Below, piece after piece: positions 36,728 to 43,541 of a stretch of 64,000 nt of DNA. The translations under genes were made by a program, and so were the position numbers. The notes under the pieces were generated by a model, which ran no database searches, was not told the DNA's origin, and saw only the letters and a list, made by a program, of their open reading frames with translations. The stretch's first letter is position 1. Every line of letters starts with the position of its first letter. The DNA is from Methylorubrum populi (GTDB lineage: Bacteria; Pseudomonadota; Alphaproteobacteria; Rhizobiales; Beijerinckiaceae). Where the stretch lies: contig NZ_AP014809.1 in assembly GCF_002355515.1 (NCBI RefSeq), forward strand, positions 4,984,501 to 5,048,500, read 5' to 3'.

Positions 36728-37263
36728 GCGACGATCTTGGGCGCGTCCCTTCGGGACCGGACCACTCGGGCTCTGCCCCGAGCCCTTCGGTCTCAGCCTC
36801 CGGCGAGTGTTCCTCGCGCGACGGCTGGCGGCCAATCGCAACGCTGCCAAAGGATGGCGAAGCGTTTCTTGCCGCCGATGCTCGTATAGCGGGCGGCTTT
36901 CAGCAGGTCGTCTTCTGGGACGACGATCCGCCCCGCGTCGGCTGGGAGCTTTCTACGGCCGACGGCCCGAGTTACCACCGAAAGGCATTCACTCACTGGA
37001 TGCCCCTCCCTGAGCCGCCCGCCGCCGAGGGAATTGCCGATGGCGCTGACCCTCCCTGCCCTCGCCGGGACAAGTGGTTCCGGGGCTGCCGGTTCGAGCC
37101 GCGGTATGACGTTGGGGCGCCAGACATGACCGGTATGGGCCGTGTTCGGTTCGCAGACGCCGAGGACGCCGGCCCCTTCTACGAGGCGCTGAAGCCTAAG
37201 ACGTACCTGCACGACATCTGCGTCCAGTGCGGGAAGGTGGTGGATCGGGGAGGGGCGCGATGA
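36724..37263 (+). CDS. DUF551-like phage protein
   Basis: A 179-residue protein. The middle part, DGWRPIATLPKDGEAFLAAD through THWMPLPEPP, matches the DUF551 pattern (W-x-P-I-x-x-x-P-x-DG...W-x-P-LP), frequent in phage early regions and of unknown function. The C-terminal third, with CPRRDKWFRGCRFEPRYD and ICVQCGKVVDR, has cysteines that might bind zinc. Its stop overlaps the next start by ATGA. Confidence 0.7.
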   Translation: MSDDLGRVPSGPDHSGSAPSPSVSASGECSSRDGWRPIATLPKDGEAFLAADARIAGGFQQVVFWDDDPPRVGWELSTADGPSYHRKAFTHWMPLPEPPAAEGIADGADPPCPRRDKWFRGCRFEPRYDVGAPDMTGMGRVRFADAEDAGPFYEALKPKTYLHDICVQCGKVVDRGGAR

Positions 37264-37571
37264 GCCTTTTCCGCTCCATAGGGCAAAAGATCGGCGAGGA
37301 TGCGGTCGCTGATCTGCAAGCCTCTGGTGAGATGGATTGGATCATCCGCTCGGCCGTTCTCGATAACATGGAGAGCGCGTGGCGGCATGCTCCGCAATCG
37401 CCGGATCGCGAGCGAGCGATGCGCCGTATAGCAGTCGAGCGTGGGAGGCTTGGTATCCGACCGTGCCGCCCTGAGGATCGCACGAGCGGGTGGGATATCG
37501 CCTTCGGCATCGTGCTGGCCATCGCGCTTATGCTCGGCGCGGTCTTGGTCAGCTTCGCCCTTTTCCCTTGA
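37260..37571 (+). CDS. Small phage protein with C-terminal membrane helix
   Basis: A 103-residue protein starting MSLFRSIGQKIGEDAVADLQ; the last 25 residues form one membrane span (IAFGIVLAIALMLGAVLVSF). Likely tail-anchored with the bulk in the cytoplasm. Family unknown. Last gene of the first plus-strand run; the next 107 bp hold no gene. Confidence 0.6.
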   Translation: MSLFRSIGQKIGEDAVADLQASGEMDWIIRSAVLDNMESAWRHAPQSPDRERAMRRIAVERGRLGIRPCRPEDRTSGWDIAFGIVLAIALMLGAVLVSFALFP

Positions 37572-37678
37572 GCCGCCCGCGTCAGGGGATGGACGCCCGT
37601 AAGGGCCGGAATGCGCAGCAGTCCGGTGCGGAGCACGACAGCCCGGCCCACGCAGTGGGGACGCCCTAGGTTTCTCCC

Positions 37679-37903
37679 CTACCCCTCTGCGGGGGAGGGT
37701 TTGGAGGGACGAGCCGTAGAGTCTTCCTCGCGCTGAAGCTTTTCCTCAACGGCCGTGCGGATGAATGTAGCCATGCGCTGCTCCCCAACCAGCGCAATTA
37801 TGCGCTCCTTGGCCCCAGCATTCAGCCGGACCTTCGTCTCTTCGAGGTTCATGGCAGGGCGGCCCATACGTCGGCCCATAACCGGGGACGGAATATTCGT
37901 CAA
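37679..37903 (-). CDS. Ribbon-helix-helix regulator 1 (TTG start)
   Basis: A 74-residue protein if read from TTG at 37903, which sits 5 bases after a GAGG ribosome site. The core TKVRLNAGAKERIIALVGEQ then FIRTAVEEKLQREE has the beta-strand plus two helices of RHH (CopG/Arc) DNA-binding proteins. It aligns with the RHH protein at 42271 (TLVRFKEG...RIDAVAG...YIRDVVETSLARDE). Later ATGs at 37879 and 37852 are possible, but the TTG is supported because the same leader and start occur in the paralogue. Divergent from the gene at 37985; probably autoregulated through the operator array at 37878-37978. Confidence 0.75.
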   Translation of the reverse strand: MTNIPSPVMGRRMGRPAMNLEETKVRLNAGAKERIIALVGEQRMATFIRTAVEEKLQREEDSTARPSKPSPAEG

Positions 37904-37978
37904 AATCGCCTCATAAGCGGGGACGCTTATTGACATATAAGCGGGGACGGTTATTTTGTCCATATCCGCGACGGAGAT
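37878..37978. promoter_or_regulatory. Operator array and face-to-face promoters of RHH module 1
   Basis: Copies of the motif ATAAGCGGGGACGSTTAT are centred at 37886.5 (imperfect), 37921.5 (arms ATAAGCG/CGCTTAT perfect), 37945.5 and about 37969.5 (degenerate): spacings 35, 24 and 24. A plus promoter TTGACA (37930-37935), 16 bp, TATTTT points to the gene at 37985. A minus promoter TGGACA (37962-37957), 16 bp, TTATAT points to the RHH gene. The third operator fills the space between both -35 boxes, so one bound repressor would block both. Confidence 0.7.
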
Positions 37979-37984
37979 ACCGCC

Positions 37985-38170
37985 ATGGCCTACTGCTACC
38001 CCGATCCGAACAGGGACTATCCCGAACGCGAGTGGAAAGTTTGGGAGGTCTTCAGCAAGGCGACCGGCTTCGTCGGCACGGTCCGCGCGCCCCGCAAGGC
38101 GCTGGCCGCATTCCACGCCGAGCGTGAATTCTGCCTGCGGGCCGGCTCCTACTATCTCGGGAGGGCCTAA
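37985..38170 (+). CDS. Hypothetical phage protein (61 aa)
   Basis: Starts MAYCYPDPNRDYPEREWKVW and contains FCLRAGSYYLGRA at its end. Small, aromatic-rich and soluble; no known domain. First gene behind the RHH-1-controlled promoter, and its stop overlaps the next start (TAATG). Confidence 0.6.
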   Translation: MAYCYPDPNRDYPEREWKVWEVFSKATGFVGTVRAPRKALAAFHAEREFCLRAGSYYLGRA

Positions 38171-38466
38171 TGCTCACCGACGCACAGCACCTAGCCCTCA
38201 AGAAACTCCGCGATCACGGGGGCGAGGGCGTCATCGACAAGCATGGCAAGGTCGTCGCGAGCGGTGAACGCTTGCTCGGCTTGGAGCCCGTGACGTGGCT
38301 CCGGCTCATCACAACCGGCCACATTGAGGTGCGCGGAGATCTGCGCATCGGGATCACGGCGAAGGGGCGCGATGCGCTCGCTGCTGCGCCGGGGCTGAAG
38401 GTCAACCCGCACGGCATCCAGGGCAGCAGTCATCAGCAGCCCGCCCGGCACGCAGGAGCAGAGTGA
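38170..38466 (+). CDS. Hypothetical phage protein, possible winged helix (98 aa)
   Basis: Starts MLTDAQHLALKKLRDHGGEG; the pattern LKKLRDHGGEGVID, LEPVTWLRLITTGHIEV, RIGITAKGRDAL resembles a short winged-helix fold whose C-terminal strand pair ends in ITAKGRDAL, as in many MarR/PadR-like domains. The last 25 residues look disordered. Function unknown. Overlaps its neighbours at both ends. Confidence 0.55.
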   Translation: MLTDAQHLALKKLRDHGGEGVIDKHGKVVASGERLLGLEPVTWLRLITTGHIEVRGDLRIGITAKGRDALAAAPGLKVNPHGIQGSSHQQPARHAGAE

Positions 38467-38771
38467 TGGAGGTCGGACGCGTACAGGGCGCCACCCGCTA
38501 TCTCGGGGCGCCGGCCGGATGGGAGCCTGAGAAAGACGGGCACTGCGCACATCTGCCGATCAGAGACGAGCCGCACAGCCCTGGCGTCAATCGGATGACT
38601 TCGGCTTGGTTGCCGACGCCAGACGAGCTTTCGCGGATCGCAGCAGGAGCGCCAATCTACCTCGTCATCCTTGGTGTCTCACACCCGCCCGTAGCCCTCA
38701 TGGTTGGCGATCCACCGAGCCTGACCGAGCATCAGCCAGATCACGCTCAACCGCAGCCGAGGCAAAGATGA
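38466..38771 (+). CDS. Hypothetical phage protein (101 aa)
   Basis: Starts MEVGRVQGATRYLGAPAGWE with TGA/ATG overlap to the previous gene. The C-terminal half (SAWLPTPDELSRIAAGAPIY, LVILGVSHPPVALMVGDPP) resembles a short conserved phage domain of unknown function. No membrane segment. Confidence 0.55.
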   Translation: MEVGRVQGATRYLGAPAGWEPEKDGHCAHLPIRDEPHSPGVNRMTSAWLPTPDELSRIAAGAPIYLVILGVSHPPVALMVGDPPSLTEHQPDHAQPQPRQR

Positions 38772-38962
38772 GAACGCAGAAGACCACTCAGTTGCGCGAG
38801 AGCCGCGAGGCGGACGACGAGATCGCCTCCGTCGATTGGAAGGCGGCGCCGCATGTCGTGCTGGAGGCCGTAGATCGTCTCCTAGCCGAGGAAGGGCTTG
38901 AGATCGTCATGCTCGACACAGGCAGCGACCAGTACGAGTTCATCGTGGAGGCGCGGCGATGA
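38768..38962 (+). CDS. Hypothetical phage protein (64 aa)
   Basis: Small acidic protein from ATG at 38768 that overlaps the previous stop (ATGA). It contains VDWKAAPHVVLEAVDRLLAE and IVMLDTGSDQYEFIVEARR, a compact alpha/beta pattern. Unknown function. Confidence 0.6.
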   Translation: MRTQKTTQLRESREADDEIASVDWKAAPHVVLEAVDRLLAEEGLEIVMLDTGSDQYEFIVEARR

Positions 38963-39486
38963 GCATGTCCGTCGAGGCCAAAGCCGTCACCGCGTGGCTG
39001 TCCGATCAGATGTGTCGCGTGGAGGAGCCTCTAGTCTGCGGCTTCGGCAACTCCCTGAGTGAGGACGGCGCGCGTCGCCTCCTTGCCGTGATGGATGGCG
39101 TCACAGAGCACCCGACGAACGACACGCTTCAGAAGCTCGGCGCCTTCGAGCGCAAGACGAAGGTCAACAAGCACACGGCGACCCATTGGGGCTATCTGCG
39201 GGGTGTGATCGACGCGCTGGACGCGGCCGGTCACTCAGACGCCGCCGACGTGCTGGTCTGGCAGGTATGGCACCGGATGAACAGCGCCGCCCGCCACAAC
39301 GAGTTCTATCGTCTTGTCCTCAAGGAGAAGGCCGAGGTCGAGACCGAGAACGCCCGCCTGATGCGGTTGCTGACGGACGGTCCAGCCAACCCGCAGGAAT
39401 GCGCCGAGTTCTGTCGCACGGCTCGGGATGACGGCGATGGCAAGCCCTGCCTCGACTGCGATCCTGAACGCTTCTGCATTGCCTAA
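38959..39486 (+). CDS. Hypothetical phage protein (175 aa)
   Basis: Starts MSMSVEAKAVTAWLSDQMCR (ATGA overlap with the gene before). Helical middle part (THWGYLRGVIDALDAAGHSD, LVWQVWHRMNSAARHNEFYR), then a coiled-coil-like stretch, and a Cys-rich C-terminus (CAEFCRTARDDGDGKPCLDC) that may bind a metal. Function unknown. Confidence 0.6.
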   Translation: MSMSVEAKAVTAWLSDQMCRVEEPLVCGFGNSLSEDGARRLLAVMDGVTEHPTNDTLQKLGAFERKTKVNKHTATHWGYLRGVIDALDAAGHSDAADVLVWQVWHRMNSAARHNEFYRLVLKEKAEVETENARLMRLLTDGPANPQECAEFCRTARDDGDGKPCLDCDPERFCIA

Positions 39487-39520
39487 CCCGCCCTCCCCTT
39501 CCTGCTGAACGGAGAGAATG

Positions 39521-39832
39521 ATGAGCGAGAACGAGACCTTCTACGACAATGAGATCGCCCCGGCTCTCGCCGGTCTGGCCAAGCGCTGCCAGGATCGCGG
39601 CTTGTCTTTCCTAGCCGTGGTTGAGTGGGAACCCGGCGAGCACGGTCGGACGCTCACCCTTCAAGCCGGCAGCGGCCTCGGCATCCGCATGGCTGACGCG
39701 GCGGCGCAAGCCGGCAACAACGCCGATGGCTTGATCCTCGCCCTGATGAAGTACGCGCACGAGCACGGTCATAGCTCGATGCTGTTGAAGCAGCTCGGCG
39801 TGCCGCTGACGCCCGAGAAGAGCGCCGCCTAG
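39521..39832 (+). CDS. Hypothetical phage protein (103 aa)
   Basis: Starts MSENETFYDNEIAPALAGLA with a GGAGAG ribosome site 6 bases upstream. Soluble, mixed alpha/beta (RGLSFLAVVEWEPGEHGRTL); the C-terminal helices include LILALMKYAHEHGHSSMLLK. Unknown family. Confidence 0.6.
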   Translation: MSENETFYDNEIAPALAGLAKRCQDRGLSFLAVVEWEPGEHGRTLTLQAGSGLGIRMADAAAQAGNNADGLILALMKYAHEHGHSSMLLKQLGVPLTPEKSAA

Positions 39833-39875
39833 CCCCACCCCACCCGATCCGTCCTTCGTGAAGAGAGGCCAAGCC

Positions 39876-40112
39876 GTGAGTGCAGAGATCGTCTTTGATC
39901 GTGATTGCCAGAGCGCTCCGTTCTGGCTCCGCATTCCGGTTGCCGAGGGTAACGTCGCTATCGTGGAGCTTCCCGGCTGCGTTTCGCTTCCGGCCGCCGT
40001 TCGCCGAGCCGACGAACTCGGCCACTTCCCGATGCACTGGTGGCAGGCAGACAGCCGAGTCCGCATGCCGATCCCGAGCGGTATCGTCCGCACGCTACTC
40101 CCCGCATCCTAG
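39876..40112 (+). CDS. Hypothetical phage protein (78 aa)
   Basis: GTG at 39876 is preceded by GAGAGG; an earlier GTG at 39858 lacks a ribosome site. The sequence SAEIVFDRDCQSAPFWLRIP and GHFPMHWWQADSRVRMPI is beta-rich and aromatic. Function unknown. Confidence 0.55.
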   Translation: MSAEIVFDRDCQSAPFWLRIPVAEGNVAIVELPGCVSLPAAVRRADELGHFPMHWWQADSRVRMPIPSGIVRTLLPAS

Positions 40113-40123
40113 GAGCCCTCCCG

Positions 40124-40393
40124 ATGTCAGAACAAGCCGTGTGGAAGTTCCCGGTTCGCATCGCGGACGGACGCCAAGAGATAACCGGGCCGGGGCTGCC
40201 GAGGCCGGTCCACTTCGCTCTGCAAGACGGCATCCCAACCGTGTGGGCCGTCGTCTCACCATGGGAGCGGCACGAACTGCCGCGCGGCATCTACATCGTC
40301 GGCACGGGGCATCCGATCCCCACAGGATGCACGCACGTCGGCTCGCTGCAAGACGGCGGCTTCGTCTGGCACCTGTTCATGGAAGGCCAGTGA
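40124..40393 (+). CDS. DUF7352-like phage protein (89 aa)
   Basis: Starts MSEQAVWKFPVRIADGRQEI and has HFALQDGIPTVWAVVSP, IYIVGTGHPIP, HVGSLQDGGFVWHLFME: a small all-beta domain that occurs widely in phages and bacteria (DUF7352-type pattern WxFPxxxxD...GxGHP.....HVGSxxxGxFVWHxF). Role unknown; a host-modulation or structural role cannot be told apart. Confidence 0.7.
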   Translation: MSEQAVWKFPVRIADGRQEITGPGLPRPVHFALQDGIPTVWAVVSPWERHELPRGIYIVGTGHPIPTGCTHVGSLQDGGFVWHLFMEGQ

Positions 40394-40450
40394 CCGCCTT
40401 CGCCGGCAGATCGAACGGCTGGAGAGCCTGGAGTTTTAGGGGAGAGGATG

Positions 40451-40714
40451 ATGGCTCCGACCCGCCTACGAATGAGGATCAGGTGCGCCGTCTGTGACAA
40501 GCCGGTCGATGAGTGGACGATGTGGGAAAACCCCGCCGACATGTCGCGGGGGATCAAGGTCCGCTGTCACGGCGAGGAAGACAGCATGAAGATGACGTGG
40601 GGCTTTTTGGCCGACCTCACTCCGGATGAGCGGCGCCGGCTAGAGCAGTCCGAGGGGGTTGCCTTCGCCACGAAGCGCTTGCCCCGCCCCACCGCATGCA
40701 AGGCAGAAGGATAG
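40451..40714 (+). CDS. Small zinc-ribbon-like phage protein (87 aa)
   Basis: Starts MAPTRLRMRIRCAVCDKPVD. The CAVC pair near residue 12 and a CH pair in VRCHGEEDSMKM (about 39) could coordinate one zinc ion. The C-terminal half holds TPDERRRLEQSEGVAF. An in-frame ATG directly before (40448) is the alternative start; GGGGAGAGG lies upstream. Confidence 0.55.
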   Translation: MAPTRLRMRIRCAVCDKPVDEWTMWENPADMSRGIKVRCHGEEDSMKMTWGFLADLTPDERRRLEQSEGVAFATKRLPRPTACKAEG

Positions 40715-40718
40715 GACG

Positions 40719-40886
40719 ATGGACGCCAGAGAGATCGCGAACCGGATTGCGCTCCTGCTCAACCCGATGCCCGATATGAGCGGCCAGCAGATCAACCGCT
40801 TCCATGGCGAGCGGCGTCGGCGCATCGAAGACCTAGCCGCAGAAATTGCAGCTATCGAGAAGGATTGGTTGATCCGACCTCGCTAG
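40719..40886 (+). CDS. Small helical phage protein (55 aa)
   Basis: Starts MDAREIANRIALLLNPMPDM; the second half (NRFHGERRRRIEDLAAEIAA) is a charged helix. Its stop codon overlaps the stop of the convergent transposase gene by 2 to 3 bases, so no spacer or element end separates them. Confidence 0.5.
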   Translation: MDAREIANRIALLLNPMPDMSGQQINRFHGERRRRIEDLAAEIAAIEKDWLIRPR

Positions 40887-42274
40887 GCGGCAAGGTCGAA
40901 ATCGGGGTCCAGGGTTGATAGGCCCTTCGGCTGGTCGAACCGGCGACCGTCCCGGACGATGTAGAATTCGGCGCTGAACACGTCGGAAAGGCGGCCCAGG
41001 TCCACGCCCCAGTGGTACGTTTCCAGCGGCTCCACGTTGGCCCCGCCGCCCATGAAGGCGCCGGGGTGCCGGTCCCGGAAGGTCTTGTTCTCCAGCTTGC
41101 CGGCGAGCATCAGCTTCGCCCGCATCACCTCGAACGAGTAGCCGCGCCCGTCCCGCTGTAGGTCGTCGAGAAAGCGGTTGACCGACTCGACGTAGCCGGT
41201 GGTGTAGGGTTCCTCGAAGTAGGCCAGAACCATCGGCATCCAGCGTCGCTGGATCGCGCACTTAGTCTTGTAGGCCAGAGACACGGTCGGCGGTAACGTG
41301 GCGAGCCAATCCTTGTAGTAAGTCTCGGCCTCAGCAGGGGACGAGCACAGATAGAGGTCGCAGTACCGCTCCTTGGTCCAATAAGCGTCATGCAGGATCG
41401 GCCAGCGGTTGCACCAGTTGTTGATGGTAGCTTTCTGCTCCTCCGAAGTCTGGCTCCATCGGGTGCGGAATAGCTGCCGGGACATGCGCAAGGCGGCCCC
41501 CTCGCGCCTATCCGGCAGCCGCTTCGCCACGGCGGCGCGGATGTTGTCCAGCACCTCGTTGGCCGCGCGCGTGACGTGGAAGCGGTCGGTCACGTGAAGG
41601 CGCCCAGGCAGACACCTTCGTATCATCTTGCGGTAACCGTCGAACCGATCAGTGACAACGACTTCCAGCCGCCGATCCTCGGACAACTGGTTGAGGTAAA
41701 GTTCAAGCGTCTCACCTCTGTCCTTCAGCATGTCGAGGACGGTCAGTTCCTCAAGGTTGCCCATCACGGCACGGAACTCGCCGCGTAGCTTCTTCTCGTC
41801 GATCCCAAGGACGCGCGGCGTCTCGCGATGGAGCTTTGCTATCTCAACTGAAGTGTAGGCGTCGAACGCTTTTGCAACCGACTTCGGGTCCACATAAACA
41901 TCACGGCCGATCTCGGCGAACGTCCGACGCATAGCTTGTCGGGCCATCCAGAGTACAAGACGGCGTGTCATCAAGAAGCCGGGCTCCTTGAAGGGCAGCG
42001 TTTCCGAGATCGCGTCGTTGCCGACGACTTCGCCCGCCTCGTTCTTACAGTCAGGGCAAGCGAACCTCTGAACGCTGAACTCGATCAGCGTCGCCTTGCC
42101 GTGGTGCGGCACGTCGTTGATGCCCGTGACCCTCGTACCGTTCTTGCGCAGCTTGCACGCGAGGTTACACGCCTGCGCGGTCGGCCTGCGAGACCGTGCG
42201 TGGACAACGTAGTGATCGTCCGCCTCTTCTCGTGCCGTCTCTACGACGCCGGGCAGGTTGAGCAGATCGCTCAC
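40883..42274 (-). CDS. ISL3-family transposase
   Basis: A 463-residue DDE transposase. An N-terminal zinc-finger region (CNLACKLRKNGTRVTGIND through QRFACPDCKNEAGE), an HTH (LVLWMARQAMRRTFAEIGRD) and then the catalytic triad: Asp in RVLGIDEKKLRGEF (about 168), Asp in RLEVVVTDRFDGYRKMIRR / HVTDRFHV (about 222-247), Glu in TTGYVESVNRFLDDLQRDGR (about 375). All look intact. Its ATG overlaps the stop of the RHH gene (ATGA), so it is the second gene of an RHH-controlled operon. No terminal inverted repeats are visible to me around the pair. Confidence 0.88.
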   Translation of the reverse strand: MSDLLNLPGVVETAREEADDHYVVHARSRRPTAQACNLACKLRKNGTRVTGINDVPHHGKATLIEFSVQRFACPDCKNEAGEVVGNDAISETLPFKEPGFLMTRRLVLWMARQAMRRTFAEIGRDVYVDPKSVAKAFDAYTSVEIAKLHRETPRVLGIDEKKLRGEFRAVMGNLEELTVLDMLKDRGETLELYLNQLSEDRRLEVVVTDRFDGYRKMIRRCLPGRLHVTDRFHVTRAANEVLDNIRAAVAKRLPDRREGAALRMSRQLFRTRWSQTSEEQKATINNWCNRWPILHDAYWTKERYCDLYLCSSPAEAETYYKDWLATLPPTVSLAYKTKCAIQRRWMPMVLAYFEEPYTTGYVESVNRFLDDLQRDGRGYSFEVMRAKLMLAGKLENKTFRDRHPGAFMGGGANVEPLETYHWGVDLGRLSDVFSAEFYIVRDGRRFDQPKGLSTLDPDFDLAA

Positions 42275-42492
42275 GGCTGCTCCCCCTCGGCAGCCCCTTT
42301 GCGCGACTTCCGCTTCTCGTCCCTCGCCAGGGATGTCTCGACGACATCGCGGATGTACTCAGCGCGGCGAAACTTGCCCGCGACCGCGTCGATGCGGTCG
42401 AGCGTGCCCTCCTTAAAGCGGACGAGCGTCTTGTCTTTGAACGGTTCCTTGGGCACGGCCACGGTTGTGACCGATATCGGTTTCCGAGTCAA
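42271..42492 (-). CDS. Ribbon-helix-helix regulator 2 (TTG start), upstream of transposase
   Basis: A 73-residue protein read from TTG at 42492, five bases after GGAGG. It aligns over the RHH core with the protein at 37679 (TLVRFKEGTLDRIDAVAGKF versus TKVRLNAGAKERIIALVGEQ). The C-terminal tail is basic (KRKSRKGAAEG). It probably represses its own operon and the divergent gene at 42577 via the array at 42471-42565. An upstream TTG at 42504 is in frame but overlaps the ribosome site. Confidence 0.78.
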   Translation of the reverse strand: MTRKPISVTTVAVPKEPFKDKTLVRFKEGTLDRIDAVAGKFRRAEYIRDVVETSLARDEKRKSRKGAAEGEQP

Positions 42493-42565
42493 AACCGCCT
42501 CCAATGCGATATCGCTTGTTGACCCGTATCCGATGTCGGATTAGGTTTCAATCAGATATCGGATT
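42471..42565. promoter_or_regulatory. Operator array and face-to-face promoters of RHH module 2
   Basis: Four GATATC-centred palindromes: CCGATATCGG (42471-42480), GCGATATCGC (42506-42515), ATCCGATGTCGGAT (42528-42541) and AATCAGATATCGGATT (42550-42565, one mismatch). Centres are 35, 24 and 23 bp apart. A plus promoter TTGACC (42519-42524), 17 bp, TAGGTT serves the gene at 42577; the third palindrome fills that spacer exactly. A minus -35, TTGAAA (42551-42546), serves the RHH gene. The layout matches module 1 base for base in spacing, with a different operator sequence. Confidence 0.75.
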
Positions 42566-42576
42566 GGAGCCTGTTC

Positions 42577-43392
42577 ATGGATCAATCATACGTCGATGCC
42601 GCCGCAGCGGTCGAAGGCGTCGCCCAGGAGCTTGAGGGCATCGGTCGTTCAGGCTCTGCGAAGATGCTTCGCAATGCCTTCGACGCGCTGCTCGGCGTGG
42701 ATGAGGCGGCGGACTTGCCACCGGCAGATGACGCCACCCGTCGCACCGTAGTTCAGGCTTGGGATCGGTATCGACAGGGCGTGGGCGCAACCGAGGTCGC
42801 GGATTTGAAGCGTGAGAACGCGGACCTCATAGCGCGCAACTTCGCTTGCGGGCAGCAGCTTGAGGAGATGAGCGACGCGCTGATGATCGCCGAGCGGGAT
42901 GTGAGTGAGGCCGCCCGCGATGTGCTGGCCGAGAGGCGACGACAGATTGAGGTAGAAGGCTGGACGCCGGAGCATGATGACGCCCACAACGGCGGGCAAC
43001 TTGCGGCGGCGGCGGCGGCCTATGCGACCGCCGGTCGGCAGCTTGATGCGCTCGGCGGTCCCGGCCCCTTATGGCCCTGGGAGCTTCAGTGGTGGAAGCC
43101 GCGATCTTACCGCGACAACCTCGTGAAGGCCGGAGCCCTGATCCTCGCTGAGATTGAGCGGCTGGACCGGAGGCGCCTGCAAGTTTCGGCTGGGCGAGAG
43201 AATAGCGAGACCTATGAAAAGGCCCGCGCCATTGCCGAGGCTGCCGCCAATCGGTGGGATAAGTTCAGCGATACCGCTGGGGTGCGCTGGCTGACTGACG
43301 CGATCATGGAGTTTGGCGCTCTACCTCGCGACGATGGCCGGTGCATGTGCGCCGCCTGCCGAGATGCACGAGAGCGAACTAAACCCGCATGA
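42577..43392 (+). CDS. Phage protein with ERRRQI-EGW-HDD module (271 aa)
   Basis: An N-terminal helical region (MDQSYVDAAAAVEGVAQELE), a coiled coil (VADLKRENADLIARNFACGQ), then a conserved phage module: DVLAERRRQIEVEGWTPEHD, DAHNGGQLAAAAAAYA, WPWELQWWKPRSYRDNLVKA, GALILAEIERLDR. The module occurs in many phage proteins; its role is unknown to me. A Cys motif (CMCAACRDARER) ends the protein. First gene of the RHH-2-controlled plus operon, with GGAG before the ATG. The same module recurs at 43814. Confidence 0.72.
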   Translation: MDQSYVDAAAAVEGVAQELEGIGRSGSAKMLRNAFDALLGVDEAADLPPADDATRRTVVQAWDRYRQGVGATEVADLKRENADLIARNFACGQQLEEMSDALMIAERDVSEAARDVLAERRRQIEVEGWTPEHDDAHNGGQLAAAAAAYATAGRQLDALGGPGPLWPWELQWWKPRSYRDNLVKAGALILAEIERLDRRRLQVSAGRENSETYEKARAIAEAAANRWDKFSDTAGVRWLTDAIMEFGALPRDDGRCMCAACRDARERTKPA

Positions 43393-43434
43393 AGGCGGCT
43401 CTGCGCTGTGTGGGGCTACGCGCCGCCTTCATGC
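43387..43434. terminator. 13-bp perfect hairpin at the end of the 271-aa gene
   Basis: Arms GCATGAAGGCGGC (43387-43399) and GCCGCCTTCATGC (43422-43434) with a 22-nt loop, starting at the stop codon. There is no T-run. It may terminate or attenuate transcription before the DUF305 gene, or protect the mRNA. Confidence 0.5.
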
Positions 43435-43541
43435 TCTCGATGGGCCGATCAACCCGATTTTCCCGTGTGGTGTCCGGCCCGATGGATCACTCATCAGCCC
43501 GATGTTCCCGATACCCTGGATATCTACTAAGGAGGCTTCGC

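Noticed and set aside
37904..38116. Extended RHH-1 protein starting at 37963 or 38116
   Set aside because: The extension translates the operator repeats (VPAY...VPAY) and lies beyond the minus-strand promoter; the paralogue supports TTG at 37903.
40860..42580. Terminal inverted repeats flanking the ISL3 transposase
   Set aside because: Only a 7-base match (TTGATCC) could be found between the flanks, which is not above chance. Reported as absence, not proof.
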